From assembly GCA_009937425.1 (NCBI GenBank), contig JAACFO010000025.1, positions 1 to 37,317 on the forward strand: 37,317 nucleotides of DNA. Reading direction: 5' to 3'. Every line of letters starts with the position of its first letter. The first letter of the stretch is position 1. Positions 15,124 through 22,895 of this stretch are shown here, one piece after another. The position numbers were made by a program, and so were the translations under genes. The stretch comes from Gammaproteobacteria bacterium. Lineage in GTDB: Bacteria; Pseudomonadota; Gammaproteobacteria; HK1. The notes beneath the pieces were generated by a model. That model ran no database searches. It saw nothing but the letters and a program-made list of their open reading frames with translations, and was not told the DNA's origin.

Positions 15124-15353
15124 CTGACATACAAACGGAATCAACCCTCACCTGTCCTCACTGCGGACACCAAAAAACAGAAACGATGCCCACCGACGCC
15201 TGCCAATTTTTCTACGACTGCGAAGGGTGTGGTGAAGTCTTACGACCGAACAAAGGTGATTGCTGCGTCTACTGCTCTTTCGGCACCGTGCCGTGTCCGC
15301 CAATTCAGGAAGCACGATCAGACGGGGATACAACAGCTACGTGTTGCACGTGA
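15120..15353 (+). CDS. GDCCVxC-domain protein
   Basis: This 77-residue protein has eleven cysteines. Two CxxC pairs (C12/C15 in TCPHCGH and C34/C37 in DCEGCGE) form a zinc-ribbon-like pattern. They are followed by GDCCVYCSFGTVPCPP (47-61), the signature of the GDCCVxC family. In some relatives one cysteine of this motif is selenocysteine; here all are cysteines. The family is often encoded beside mercury genes. The start is the ATG at 15120 that overlaps the merF stop; a longer reading frame to 14868 would run over the whole of merF and is not credible. The C-terminus carries another vicinal pair, C75-C76. It may receive Hg(II) from MerF in the cytosol, which is inference. Confidence 0.82.
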   Translation: MTDIQTESTLTCPHCGHQKTETMPTDACQFFYDCEGCGEVLRPNKGDCCVYCSFGTVPCPPIQEARSDGDTTATCCT

Positions 15354-15366
15354 GACGGTTCAGCTC

Positions 15367-15807
15367 CTAAAGCTGCAACGCCTTCACCTGCGCGACGCGC
15401 TGGGGTTCTTTACGCCACACATCCGATGCATCCACATACAGCTCCACTGTATTGCCATCTGGATCGTCAAAGTAGAGAGATTTGGTAACCTCGTGATCCA
15501 CCGGGGCCGGCGTGATCCCCGCTGCCTCCAAATGAGCCTTGGCCTCCACCAGTTCGTCGAGTGCGGTACCAATGCAGAATGCGACATGGTGTAAACCGAC
15601 CGCCTGATCGCCACCAGCGTCACCCTCGCCGGACACTTCCGCGATGGCCAGATCGTGGTGATTGCCGAGGCTGAAGAACGTCATCTTCATGCCCTGCTCG
15701 TCAAAGCGCGCACATACCGGCATGCCGAGCACGCCGCTGTAGAATTCCTCCGAACGTGCGAGGTCGGTAACCTTCAGCACGACGTGCCCGAGCGAATCGA
15801 CTTTCAT
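15367..15807 (-). CDS. VOC-family (glyoxalase/extradiol dioxygenase fold) protein
   Basis: This protein of 146 residues has the two beta-alpha-beta-beta-beta modules of the vicinal oxygen chelate superfamily. Candidate metal ligands are H8 (SLGHVVLKV), H74 (GLHHVAF) and E122 (NTVELYVD), the two-His-one-Glu arrangement of extradiol dioxygenases and relatives. YFDDPDGNTVELY near the C-terminus is the classic motif. The start chosen is ATG 15807, preceded by AAGGAGA; the frame is open further to 16026, but that extension lacks family similarity. The gene is convergent with the mercury operon, 13 bases apart. The substrate is unknown; without a ring-cleavage pathway nearby, a detoxification or uncharacterised role is as likely as catechol cleavage. 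Confidence 0.82.
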   Translation of the reverse strand: MKVDSLGHVVLKVTDLARSEEFYSGVLGMPVCARFDEQGMKMTFFSLGNHHDLAIAEVSGEGDAGGDQAVGLHHVAFCIGTALDELVEAKAHLEAAGITPAPVDHEVTKSLYFDDPDGNTVELYVDASDVWRKEPQRVAQVKALQL

Positions 15808-16073
15808 AGCGTGTCTCCTTGAGAAAGACCAGATTAAAACCTGAGGGCCAAGCTGGCACCCTGCACCCGGCTGCTTATTCGCGTGCGGCCTCTGGCCCGG
15901 TACCGTGTGAGAAGTGTACCGCATAAGGCGCATAGTTCGCAGCTCAATGCGCCGGGCCCGAGAGTGTCTGCGAGACGTATGCGGGAACAAGGTCGGCTTG
16001 GGGTCGATCTGAGATGTTCGAATCACACGTCATTTGTTAGATCGGGTGCGACCCGCTACAGTTGAATATCGAT

Positions 16074-16928
16074 CTACAGTCCTGATTCGCCCCCCCAAAG
16101 ACTGGCAACGAACATATCCCGTCGCACGATCCCCTCCTCGACTGCCTCCACGTTCGTTTGTCGCTTCACCAGCAATTCGCTGAACTCCTTTTCGCCCAGC
16201 AGTACACTCATCTCATCCGCGCGCGCCTCCAACTCGCGGATGTACCGTTTACCGGTTTCCGCATAAGCGGCCGATAAATCGATTCGGTCGACGATCTTCC
16301 AGCCAGTCGTCTCGAGCAGTTCCGGATACTCGCATTCAGCCTCCACGAAGGGAGGACCCGAATCCACGGCACGGGCGTGATCCGCGGATGACAAGCCCGG
16401 CGCAATCGCAATGACCGTGAATGCCATTTTCCCGCCATGGTGGAGCACCCGCTTACACTCATTTAAGACGCCGCGCTTCGCCGGAAGGCAACACAGGACG
16501 TCGGAATGGCTGACGGCATCGAAAAGATCCGCCTTGAATGGCATCAAGGCACCGTCGGCGACGGCCAGGGAAATGTGACCGTCGACGGGATCTCTCGCCG
16601 CTCTATCCGCCGCGATACGAAGCCCTTCGTAAGGCACGTCCGCGAGCGTCACATCGCAACCGGTTTGTCCAGCCAGGTAGAGCGCCGGCCATCCGGAGCC
16701 GGCGCCGACTTCCAGAAGTCTTCTGCCCCCGGAGAGTTCCATCAACCGGCCCATCTGCTCGGCTTCGGCGCGAGTCGTCCAGCTGGTGCCCCCGTAGTCG
16801 CATCCGCAGACAGCCCGCTCTAGATCCAGAATAACCGGCGTTTGCGCCTGCTTGTACTCGTCGGCAAAATGCTCGCTTAGTTCGCGCTCTTCCTGGCTCC
16901 GTGACCCTGGCTGGCTCGCAGTACTCAT
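16074..16928 (-). CDS. Class I SAM-dependent methyltransferase
   Basis: This protein of 284 residues has a Rossmann-type methyltransferase domain. Motif I, LLEVGAGSGWPALYLA, starts at residue 71; the acidic end of the second strand is LADVP; VADGALMPFKADLFDAVSHSDVLCCLP covers motifs II-III. RVLHHGGKMAFTVIA is the usual post-motif strand. A CGCDYGGTSW segment near residue 41 lies in front of the domain. The substrate cannot be told from sequence; the fold is used for small molecules such as arsenic, sterols and quinones. It is followed by the VOC gene after 266 bases and preceded by a GST gene 65 bases upstream on the same strand, so it may be co-transcribed with the GST. The ribosome site before ATG 16928 is weak. 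Confidence 0.8.
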   Translation of the reverse strand: MSTASQPGSRSQEERELSEHFADEYKQAQTPVILDLERAVCGCDYGGTSWTTRAEAEQMGRLMELSGGRRLLEVGAGSGWPALYLAGQTGCDVTLADVPYEGLRIAADRAARDPVDGHISLAVADGALMPFKADLFDAVSHSDVLCCLPAKRGVLNECKRVLHHGGKMAFTVIAIAPGLSSADHARAVDSGPPFVEAECEYPELLETTGWKIVDRIDLSAAYAETGKRYIRELEARADEMSVLLGEKEFSELLVKRQTNVEAVEEGIVRRDMFVASLWGGESGL

Positions 16929-16993
16929 CGGTGACTGCTTCTGATCTTAATGAGATCGGCTCCCTTTCTCATTACTAATACGCACCACCGGTA

Positions 16994-17632
16994 TCATCCC
17001 AGCTGCGGCTGCGTGTTCGTCATGCTGTCCCGGGATGCCATGCGTTGCCACCAGGCGTTGAGGCTGGCTTTGTCCTCCAGGATGTCCTTGCTTTCCGGCG
17101 TATTGACGAAATACGCAAAGATCGGCGCCACACATAGATCGGCAAGGCTCAAGCTGTTTCCAGTCAGAAATTCCTGATCACCCAGCATTCTTTCCAACTC
17201 ACGCATGCTCTTGTCTACTTCGGGGAGCGCCGCCTCGATGATAGATTCGTCCGCGGTGCCGCCGAGCATCGGCACTATCAGTCGCTGGACAACCAGATCA
17301 CCAACAGTGCGCGGATAGGTATAAGAGTCGATGATGGAAATGATTTGCGTCATGCGCGCCCGTTGCGCGGGGTCAGACGGCTGCAGAGACGGACCCTCGA
17401 AGGCCTCGTCGATATACCGTGCGATGGCTGACGTTTCGTAGAGCATCAATCCGTCGTGCTCGAACGCCGGCACTTTGCCGAACGGTTGGCGTGCCAGCTG
17501 CTCCTCGGGCATGCCGCCGCCAATGAAGTCCACCTCCACCAGATCGTAGTCGACGCCCTTCTCTTCCATCGCCAGACGGGCGGCGCGGGTGTAAGTGCTG
17601 TATCCAGGACCGTACAGGGTGGGCTTGGCCAT
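16994..17632 (-). CDS. Glutathione S-transferase family protein
   Basis: This soluble cytosolic protein has 212 residues. The N-terminal thioredoxin-like domain (about 1-80) contains LYGPGYSTYTRAARLA, where Ser or Tyr would activate glutathione, the cis-proline loop FGKVPAFEHDG and the glutathione-contact ETSAIARYID. An all-helical C-terminal domain follows, with FLTGNSLSLADLCVAPIFAY, the conserved N-capping box of GSTs. An AAAGGAGAGAG ribosome site precedes ATG 17632. It lies 88 bases after the EamA transporter gene and 65 bases before the methyltransferase gene on the same strand. The substrate is unknown. Confidence 0.87.
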   Translation of the reverse strand: MAKPTLYGPGYSTYTRAARLAMEEKGVDYDLVEVDFIGGGMPEEQLARQPFGKVPAFEHDGLMLYETSAIARYIDEAFEGPSLQPSDPAQRARMTQIISIIDSYTYPRTVGDLVVQRLIVPMLGGTADESIIEAALPEVDKSMRELERMLGDQEFLTGNSLSLADLCVAPIFAYFVNTPESKDILEDKASLNAWWQRMASRDSMTNTQPQLG

Positions 17633-17720
17633 TTTCTCTCTCCTTTGACTATATTTTTGTCCCAGGGGAAACCGGCGCCCTCAGCGGGGTCGGCTACGAG
17701 TCACTCCCCCAGTCCGCCGA

Positions 17721-18575
17721 TTATAGGTCCGCAACGCGCATCAACACGACTCCCAGGGCGACCAATATCACCGCCGCGATGCGCAAGCCTCCGACCCGCT
17801 CCTTTAATACGATTGCACCGATGATGGCAGCGAATATGACGCTGGTCTCCCGCAGAGCCGACACCGACGCCATGGCGCCGAGACTCATTGCCCAGATAAC
17901 GAGACCATAAGCCCCGAACTGCAGCGCGCCGCTGGTGCAACCGGCGCGCCAGTTTCCTCCGATGAAGGCAACCAGCTGGGGGCGTCGTACATAGGCCGTG
18001 AAAAGAGTGATGGGAATGCCATCGAGCAACATCAGCCAGACAATGTAAGACAGGGGATCCCCGGCGCGCCGTACACCCATACCATCCATCAGGGTATACC
18101 CGGCGATGAAGACTGCCGTTCCTACGGCGTAGATTACCGGGCGGGCGTCACCTCGCCACGGTGGTCCCGATTCAAAAGCGAGACTGACAATGCCCGCGCA
18201 GGCGAGCGCCACACCCAACATGCCCCAGGGAGGTGGGATCTCGTTCGCGAATACGGCGGCAAGCAGAGCCACCAGCATTGGCGACAGCCCGCGGGCCATT
18301 GGATAAACGTGGCTTAAATCACCGACGCGGTAAGCGTGAATGAGAAAGAAATAGTAACCGGTATGCAGGGCGATGGAGGCCAGCAAAAATGGCCAACTGG
18401 CGGGTAAAGGCAGGGATACAAAGGGTGAAATCACCAGGGCAATGAATACCCCGGTGGTGTTGGCGATGGCCAGCACCACCAGCCGGTCTTGACCCACCTT
18501 GACCAACGCATTCCATGCGGCGTGCAGGAAGGCCGCGACCAGTACCAGGGCGGCGGCTTCGATGGGCAGGGTCAT
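17721..18575 (-). CDS. EamA/DMT-family transporter
   Basis: This inner-membrane protein has 284 residues and about ten hydrophobic helices arranged as two EamA repeats, the drug/metabolite transporter superfamily. The first repeat starts with AALVLVAAFLHAAWNALVKVG and includes PMARGLSPMLVALLAAVFANE, a typical fourth-helix motif. The second repeat ends with LRETSVIFAAIIGAIVLKERVG and a final helix, ILVALGVVLMRV. Family members export or import amino acids, nucleosides or other small metabolites; the substrate cannot be predicted. The GST gene follows on the same strand. A 253-base gap with no recognised gene separates its start from the stop of the dehydrogenase gene upstream. Confidence 0.87.
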   Translation of the reverse strand: MTLPIEAAALVLVAAFLHAAWNALVKVGQDRLVVLAIANTTGVFIALVISPFVSLPLPASWPFLLASIALHTGYYFFLIHAYRVGDLSHVYPMARGLSPMLVALLAAVFANEIPPPWGMLGVALACAGIVSLAFESGPPWRGDARPVIYAVGTAVFIAGYTLMDGMGVRRAGDPLSYIVWLMLLDGIPITLFTAYVRRPQLVAFIGGNWRAGCTSGALQFGAYGLVIWAMSLGAMASVSALRETSVIFAAIIGAIVLKERVGGLRIAAVILVALGVVLMRVADL

Positions 18576-18828
18576 GCTCGCGCTGGGTTCCGGCTGTGCC
18601 TGTACCTATGGAATAACTCCCGCCCGCGTGACGGAATTCTCGGTTTACGCCCGTTTGTAAGCCCTGCCACCGCCACAACCCGGATATTTACTCAAGATCA
18701 CTCCCTGGTGACCGATATTTCAAGCGGACGCCGCTGCTTTGGCATTACGTCGGAGGCGGCTGACGCATGCATTCACAGTAGCGGCGTCCAATCTCTCTAC
18801 GCCATCGAAAACGCGTGGGCAGGGGCCG

Positions 18829-19890
18829 TCAGCCAAGTGCTTCGGCTATGGCGCCGCCCAGATCGGCGGTAGTCGCCTTGCCTCCCATATCGGGAGTGTG
18901 CAGCGACGGCTCCGCGAGGACGGTCTCGATGGCCTCCTCCACAGCCTTCGCAGCCTCGGGGTGGCCGAGATGCTCGAGCATCATGGCGCCAGACCAAATC
19001 TGGCCAATGGGGTTCGCGATGCCCTGGCCGGCAATATCGGGCGCCGAGCCGTGAACCGGCTCGAACATGGACGGAAATTCCCGCGGTGGGTTGATGTTGG
19101 CCCCCGGGGCGATACCGATGGTGCCGGCAACCGCTGGCCCCAGGTCGGAAAGAATATCGCCGAACAGGTTGCTGCCCACGACGACGTCGAACCAGTCCGG
19201 GTGCAGCACGAAGTGGGCGGTGAGAATGTCGATATGGAATTGATCGGTGCGAATGTCGGGGTACTCGCTGGACATGGCGCGAAAGCGCTCGTCCCAGTAG
19301 GGCATGGTGTGGGTGATGCCATTGGATTTGGTGGCCGACGTCACGTGCTTGGCATCCCTGGTGCGCGCGAGCTCGAAGGCGTAGCGCATGGCCCTGTCGA
19401 CGCCCTTGCGTGTGAAGACCGTTTCTTTCATCACGATCTCGTCGTCGGTACCCTCGTTGAGACGCCCGCCGATCTCCGAATACTCACCCTCGACATTCTC
19501 ACGCACGACGTAAAAATTGATATCAGCTGCGGTCCGATCACGCAGCGGCGAGACTATTCCGTTCAGGAGGCGCACCGGGCGCAGATTAATGTACTGCTGG
19601 AAGCTGCGACGGATGGGGATCAACAAGCCCCACAAAGACACGTGATCCGGAACACCGGGAAATCCCACAGCGCCAAGAAAGATAGCGTCGTGACCCCGAA
19701 TCTGTTCGATGCCGTCCTCGGGCATCATGCTGCCGGTACGCGCGTAGTGTTCGCAGCTCCAGGGAAACTCGTCGAACTGAAACTCGATGCCAAATCGCCT
19801 GCCAACGGCTTCGAGAACGCCGATCCCTTCAGGCACGACCTCCTTTCCAATGCCGTCTCCCGGGATCACGGCGATACGATATTTACTCAT
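18829..19890 (-). CDS. Tartrate/D-malate dehydrogenase-type isopropylmalate dehydrogenase family protein
   Basis: This NAD-dependent beta-decarboxylating dehydrogenase has 353 residues. IAVIPGDGIGKEVVPEG opens the fold. SLWGLLIPIRRSFQQYINLRPVRL (residues 86-108) carries substrate-carboxylate arginines in the form seen in tartrate dehydrogenase/decarboxylase and DmlA rather than LeuB. YVVRENVEGEYSE gives the catalytic Tyr137; TSATKSNG gives Lys188; metal aspartates are D221, D245 and D249. HGSAPDIAGQGIANP is the NAD-binding loop. The ATG at 19890 is chosen because the frame upstream to 19992 lacks similarity and the product starts exactly at the fold. A single catabolic role (tartrate, D-malate or another 2-hydroxyacid) cannot be fixed. 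It is divergent from the GGDEF gene. Confidence 0.83.
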   Translation of the reverse strand: MSKYRIAVIPGDGIGKEVVPEGIGVLEAVGRRFGIEFQFDEFPWSCEHYARTGSMMPEDGIEQIRGHDAIFLGAVGFPGVPDHVSLWGLLIPIRRSFQQYINLRPVRLLNGIVSPLRDRTAADINFYVVRENVEGEYSEIGGRLNEGTDDEIVMKETVFTRKGVDRAMRYAFELARTRDAKHVTSATKSNGITHTMPYWDERFRAMSSEYPDIRTDQFHIDILTAHFVLHPDWFDVVVGSNLFGDILSDLGPAVAGTIGIAPGANINPPREFPSMFEPVHGSAPDIAGQGIANPIGQIWSGAMMLEHLGHPEAAKAVEEAIETVLAEPSLHTPDMGGKATTADLGGAIAEALG

Positions 19891-19994
19891 GATTACCTGC
19901 CTCACTTGCGCAAACCGCGTGCACCAAGTTGCCCGCGGCGCAACGGCCCGGAGCTTAACCCAGGCACGCTCCACTGTCATCGCGGGATCCACTG

Positions 19995-22103
19995 ATGGCC
20001 GCGAACACAGAACTCAGGATAAAGCTCAAGGATAGCGAGGATCGCTTCCGGAACCTCATCGAAGGCTCGATCCAGGGGATCCTGATCCACCGCAACTGGA
20101 CGCCGCTGTTCCTCAATCGCGCCTATGCGGCCATCCTCGGCTACGACTCACCCGAGGAGTTAATGGTGCTCGGCAGCGTAGAAAATCACATAGCCCCCTA
20201 CGATCGCGAACGCCGACGCCGCTACATGCAGGCCCGCATGCGCGGCAAGCCTGCTCCCAGTCAGTATGAATTCGACGCCGTGCGCAAACATGGCACCATC
20301 GTTACCCTGCAAAACGTCGTCAGCGTCGTAAAGTGGGACGGACAACAGGCAATCCAGAGCACTATCATCGACGTGACGGAACGCCGGCGTGCCGAAGAGG
20401 GGCTGCGCTGGAGCGAGCAGCGATTCCGTGACTTTGCCGACACCGCGGCGGATTGGTTCTGGGAACTGGACGCCGATCTTCGACTCAGCTACTTGTCAGA
20501 GCGCTACCAGGAGATAACGGGGAATTCGGCGCAGAATCTGCTCGGCCTTACCCATACGGAATGGTTCGCGACCATTTGCCCGCACAAGGATTCCGGCCGG
20601 GCGCACATCGAGCAACTCGAGAGCGACAGCCAGTTCGACAATTTAGAGCTGGAAATTAACGGCGCGGATGGAGAGCTGCGGATGCACACTATCAGCGGCA
20701 AACCCGTTTTCGACCAGAACAACATATTTCAGGGATACCGCGGCACCGGCCGTGACGTGACCGGGTCTCATCGCATGTCGCGTCAGCTCGCCCACCAGGC
20801 GAGCCACGATTCGCTGACCGGCCTGGTAAACCGCAGGGAATTCGAAGAGCGCCTGGGTCGCGTGCTGGGCGGTGCACGAGGCGGCAACGGCGAGCACGCA
20901 CTGTGCTATCTCGATCTCGACCAATTCAAGGTAGTCAACGATACCTGCGGACACACCGCCGGCGATAATCTACTCAAGCAGATAAGCTCTTTGTTGCGCA
21001 ACCAGATGCGCCAGCGCGATACACTCGCGCGCCTCGGAGGCGACGAATTCGGAATCATCATCGAGCACTGCAGTCTCGAACAAGCAGAACGCCTCACGGA
21101 AAGCCTGCGTAAAGCGATTTCCGCATTCCGCTTCCTGTGGCGGGGTGCGAGCTTCCAGATTGGCGCCAGCATCGGATTGATGCCCATATCACGCACATCC
21201 CAGAGCGTCGCCGACATATTGTCCGCAGCGGACAACGCCTGCTATCTCGCCAAGGAGCACGGCCGCAACCGTGTACACGTTTGCTCGAGCAACGACCTGG
21301 AACTCGCCCGCCGCCGCCAGGAAGCACACTGGCTGACCCGTATTAACAACGCGCTGGAAGAAGACCTGTTTTCTCTGGTGCTGCACCCGGTCTTACCGTT
21401 GACCGACCCTGCCGCCGCCGACACTTCTCAACAGCAATCTTTGGAACTGCATCTGCGCATGCGCGACGAACAGGGCAGCGAAGTTCCGGCATCGATCTTC
21501 CTGCCGGCCGCGGAGCACTATCACATCGCGCCAGAGCTGGACCGGTGGTCCCTCGAGCACGCCCTGGGCTGGCTCGCCGAGGATCCCGAGCGGATTTCCA
21601 CGCTCCTGCATTGCTGTATCGATCTTACAAGCGCGTCGTTGCGCGACGATGATTTCGTCACCAGCGCCGTTATTCTATTGAACGAAAGTAGCGTACCCGC
21701 CGACAAGATTAGTTTCGGCCTCCCAGAGGCGACACTTCTCGACGGCAATTCGGCGAGCAGTCGATTCATCGACTGCATGGGCGAGTTGGGTGCACACTTC
21801 GCCATCAATGGATTCGGCACCGGGCAGGCAATCGTGCGTGCAATCGCACAACTGCCGGTGGACTCTCTCAAAGTGCACGTGGATATCGTCAACGACATCG
21901 TCGACAACCCTGTGGCGCGGACACTGGCAGCTAACCTGGTGGAAATCGCCCGCATTACCGGGAAACAGTCAGTCGCACCGTGGGTCGAATCCAAAGCCGC
22001 GCTGGGGGTTCTGCGTGAAATAGGTTTCGATTTCGCCGTTGGCCCCGCCATCGGCAAATCGCACGCAATCGAGAATTCACGCAAACGCGTACGACACGCC
22101 TGA
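19995..22103 (+). CDS. PAS-PAS-GGDEF protein with degenerate EAL domain
   Basis: This protein of 702 residues acts in cyclic di-GMP signalling. Two PAS domains lie at about 12-130 and 140-260. The GGDEF domain (about 265-430) is intact: GGDEF at 348-352, with an RxxD inhibitory site at 339-342, five residues ahead. The C-terminal EAL domain (about 455-690) has decayed. The EAL motif itself reads ELHL, with Glu484 kept. The usual metal Asn is D543, the first Glu of the FEIT(E) strand is G575, DDFG has become NGFG (605-608), and the AEGVE glutamate is P662. The protein should therefore make c-di-GMP but not break it down; the EAL domain may bind ligand or regulate. No membrane segment is present, so the PAS domains sense a cytosolic cue. 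ATG 19995 is assumed; no strong ribosome site is seen. Confidence 0.85.
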   Translation: MAANTELRIKLKDSEDRFRNLIEGSIQGILIHRNWTPLFLNRAYAAILGYDSPEELMVLGSVENHIAPYDRERRRRYMQARMRGKPAPSQYEFDAVRKHGTIVTLQNVVSVVKWDGQQAIQSTIIDVTERRRAEEGLRWSEQRFRDFADTAADWFWELDADLRLSYLSERYQEITGNSAQNLLGLTHTEWFATICPHKDSGRAHIEQLESDSQFDNLELEINGADGELRMHTISGKPVFDQNNIFQGYRGTGRDVTGSHRMSRQLAHQASHDSLTGLVNRREFEERLGRVLGGARGGNGEHALCYLDLDQFKVVNDTCGHTAGDNLLKQISSLLRNQMRQRDTLARLGGDEFGIIIEHCSLEQAERLTESLRKAISAFRFLWRGASFQIGASIGLMPISRTSQSVADILSAADNACYLAKEHGRNRVHVCSSNDLELARRRQEAHWLTRINNALEEDLFSLVLHPVLPLTDPAAADTSQQQSLELHLRMRDEQGSEVPASIFLPAAEHYHIAPELDRWSLEHALGWLAEDPERISTLLHCCIDLTSASLRDDDFVTSAVILLNESSVPADKISFGLPEATLLDGNSASSRFIDCMGELGAHFAINGFGTGQAIVRAIAQLPVDSLKVHVDIVNDIVDNPVARTLAANLVEIARITGKQSVAPWVESKAALGVLREIGFDFAVGPAIGKSHAIENSRKRVRHA

Positions 22104-22116
22104 CCGCGTTGCTGTT

Positions 22117-22782
22117 TTATCCAATATGCAGACGGATGAAGTCCAGCGTGCGCGTGCGCGCGCGTTTGGCGCTTTCCTCGTGATAGTCGGCGCGGGACTC
22201 GCAGTTGAATCCGTGACCGGCCGGATATCGGTACAAGGGAATGTCCGGACGTCTCTCCTGGACTTTGTCCACGCTTTCGATGGGAATAAAGGCGTCGGAC
22301 TCACCGAAGTGAAGCAGTACCGGACACTTGGGCTCTTCCTCGATGAAGTCGGCGACCTGGCCTCCGTAATATCCCACGGCGGCATCCACCACGAGACGCG
22401 TGGCGGCTAACCAGGCAACTGAGCCGCCGAAGCAATAGCCGATAACGGCGACCTTACCGACCGGACGCAACACCGCCGCGGCTGCTTCCACATCGAGCAA
22501 CGGGTTATCCCAGCCGAGTTCAGCACGAAACTCGCGGCCATGGGTCAGATCGGCGCCCTCGTAGCCCAACTCCACACCTTGCTTGACACGATCGAACAGC
22601 GCCGGCGCCACTACCGCGTACCCGTCGGCAGCGTACCCGTCGCATACACCGCGCACGTGTTCATTCACACCGAACACCTCCTGCACAACAACGATTCCAC
22701 CGCGCGCTTCGTCCTGTGGATCGGCGCGATAAGCGCTCAAAATGTGGCCGTCACTTGCAGTAAGTTCTACTCGGGAACCCAT
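22117..22782 (-). CDS. Dienelactone hydrolase family protein
   Basis: This alpha/beta hydrolase of 221 residues belongs to the dienelactone hydrolase family. The catalytic triad is visible: C117 in GYCFGGS, D163 in GESDAFIP and H190 in AGHGFNC. E35 in VVVQEVFGVN is the conserved glutamate that activates the cysteine in this family. The family cleaves dienelactones in chlorocatechol breakdown, but many members act on other esters and no chlorocatechol genes are near. The start is ATG 22782, preceded by GAGGAAA; an in-frame extension to 22845 would run into the inverted repeat and lacks similarity. It is convergent with the GGDEF gene (13 bases apart) and the same-strand dnaE2 gene ends 113 bases upstream. 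Confidence 0.87.
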   Translation of the reverse strand: MGSRVELTASDGHILSAYRADPQDEARGGIVVVQEVFGVNEHVRGVCDGYAADGYAVVAPALFDRVKQGVELGYEGADLTHGREFRAELGWDNPLLDVEAAAAVLRPVGKVAVIGYCFGGSVAWLAATRLVVDAAVGYYGGQVADFIEEEPKCPVLLHFGESDAFIPIESVDKVQERRPDIPLYRYPAGHGFNCESRADYHEESAKRARTRTLDFIRLHIG

Positions 22783-22808
22783 GGTGCGTTTCCTCAGTGG
22801 AGTTAATT

Positions 22809-22892
22809 GTAAAAAGGGGACAGATCTATTTTTGCTTAGCTTCATCTTAATATGACGTTGTGCCGGAAAAAATAGATCTGTCCCCTTTTTAC
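22809..22892. repeat. 25-base perfect inverted repeat with 34-base spacer
   Basis: The arms 22809-22833 and 22868-22892 are perfect inverted copies of each other, including the core GGGGACAGATCTATTTTT and its complement. They start 3 bases after the stop codon of dnaE2 and end 27 bases before the start of the dienelactone hydrolase gene. The right arm ends in CCCCTTTTTAC on the plus strand and the other strand reads the same, so the element could terminate transcription in either direction. Its sharp, symmetric form suggests a REP-like or MITE-like element rather than a plain terminator. Confidence 0.75.
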
Positions 22893-22895
22893 TTT

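Noticed and set aside
15808-16026. N-terminal extension of the VOC protein
   Set aside because: The core begins at ATG 15807 with a strong ribosome site; the extension has no VOC similarity and is rich in Arg and His.
15808-16073. Possible small gene in the 266-base gap between the VOC and methyltransferase genes
   Set aside because: Short frames here have no ribosome site and no family features.
18739-19995. A 418-residue open frame on the plus strand opposite the tartrate/malate dehydrogenase gene
   Set aside because: The minus-strand enzyme has all catalytic motifs; the antisense protein has none and is a GC-rich shadow.
22809-22892. Simple reading of the inverted repeat as only a terminator
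   Set aside because: The arms are too long and exact and the loop too large for a typical intrinsic terminator; a repeat element is preferred, with termination as a side role.
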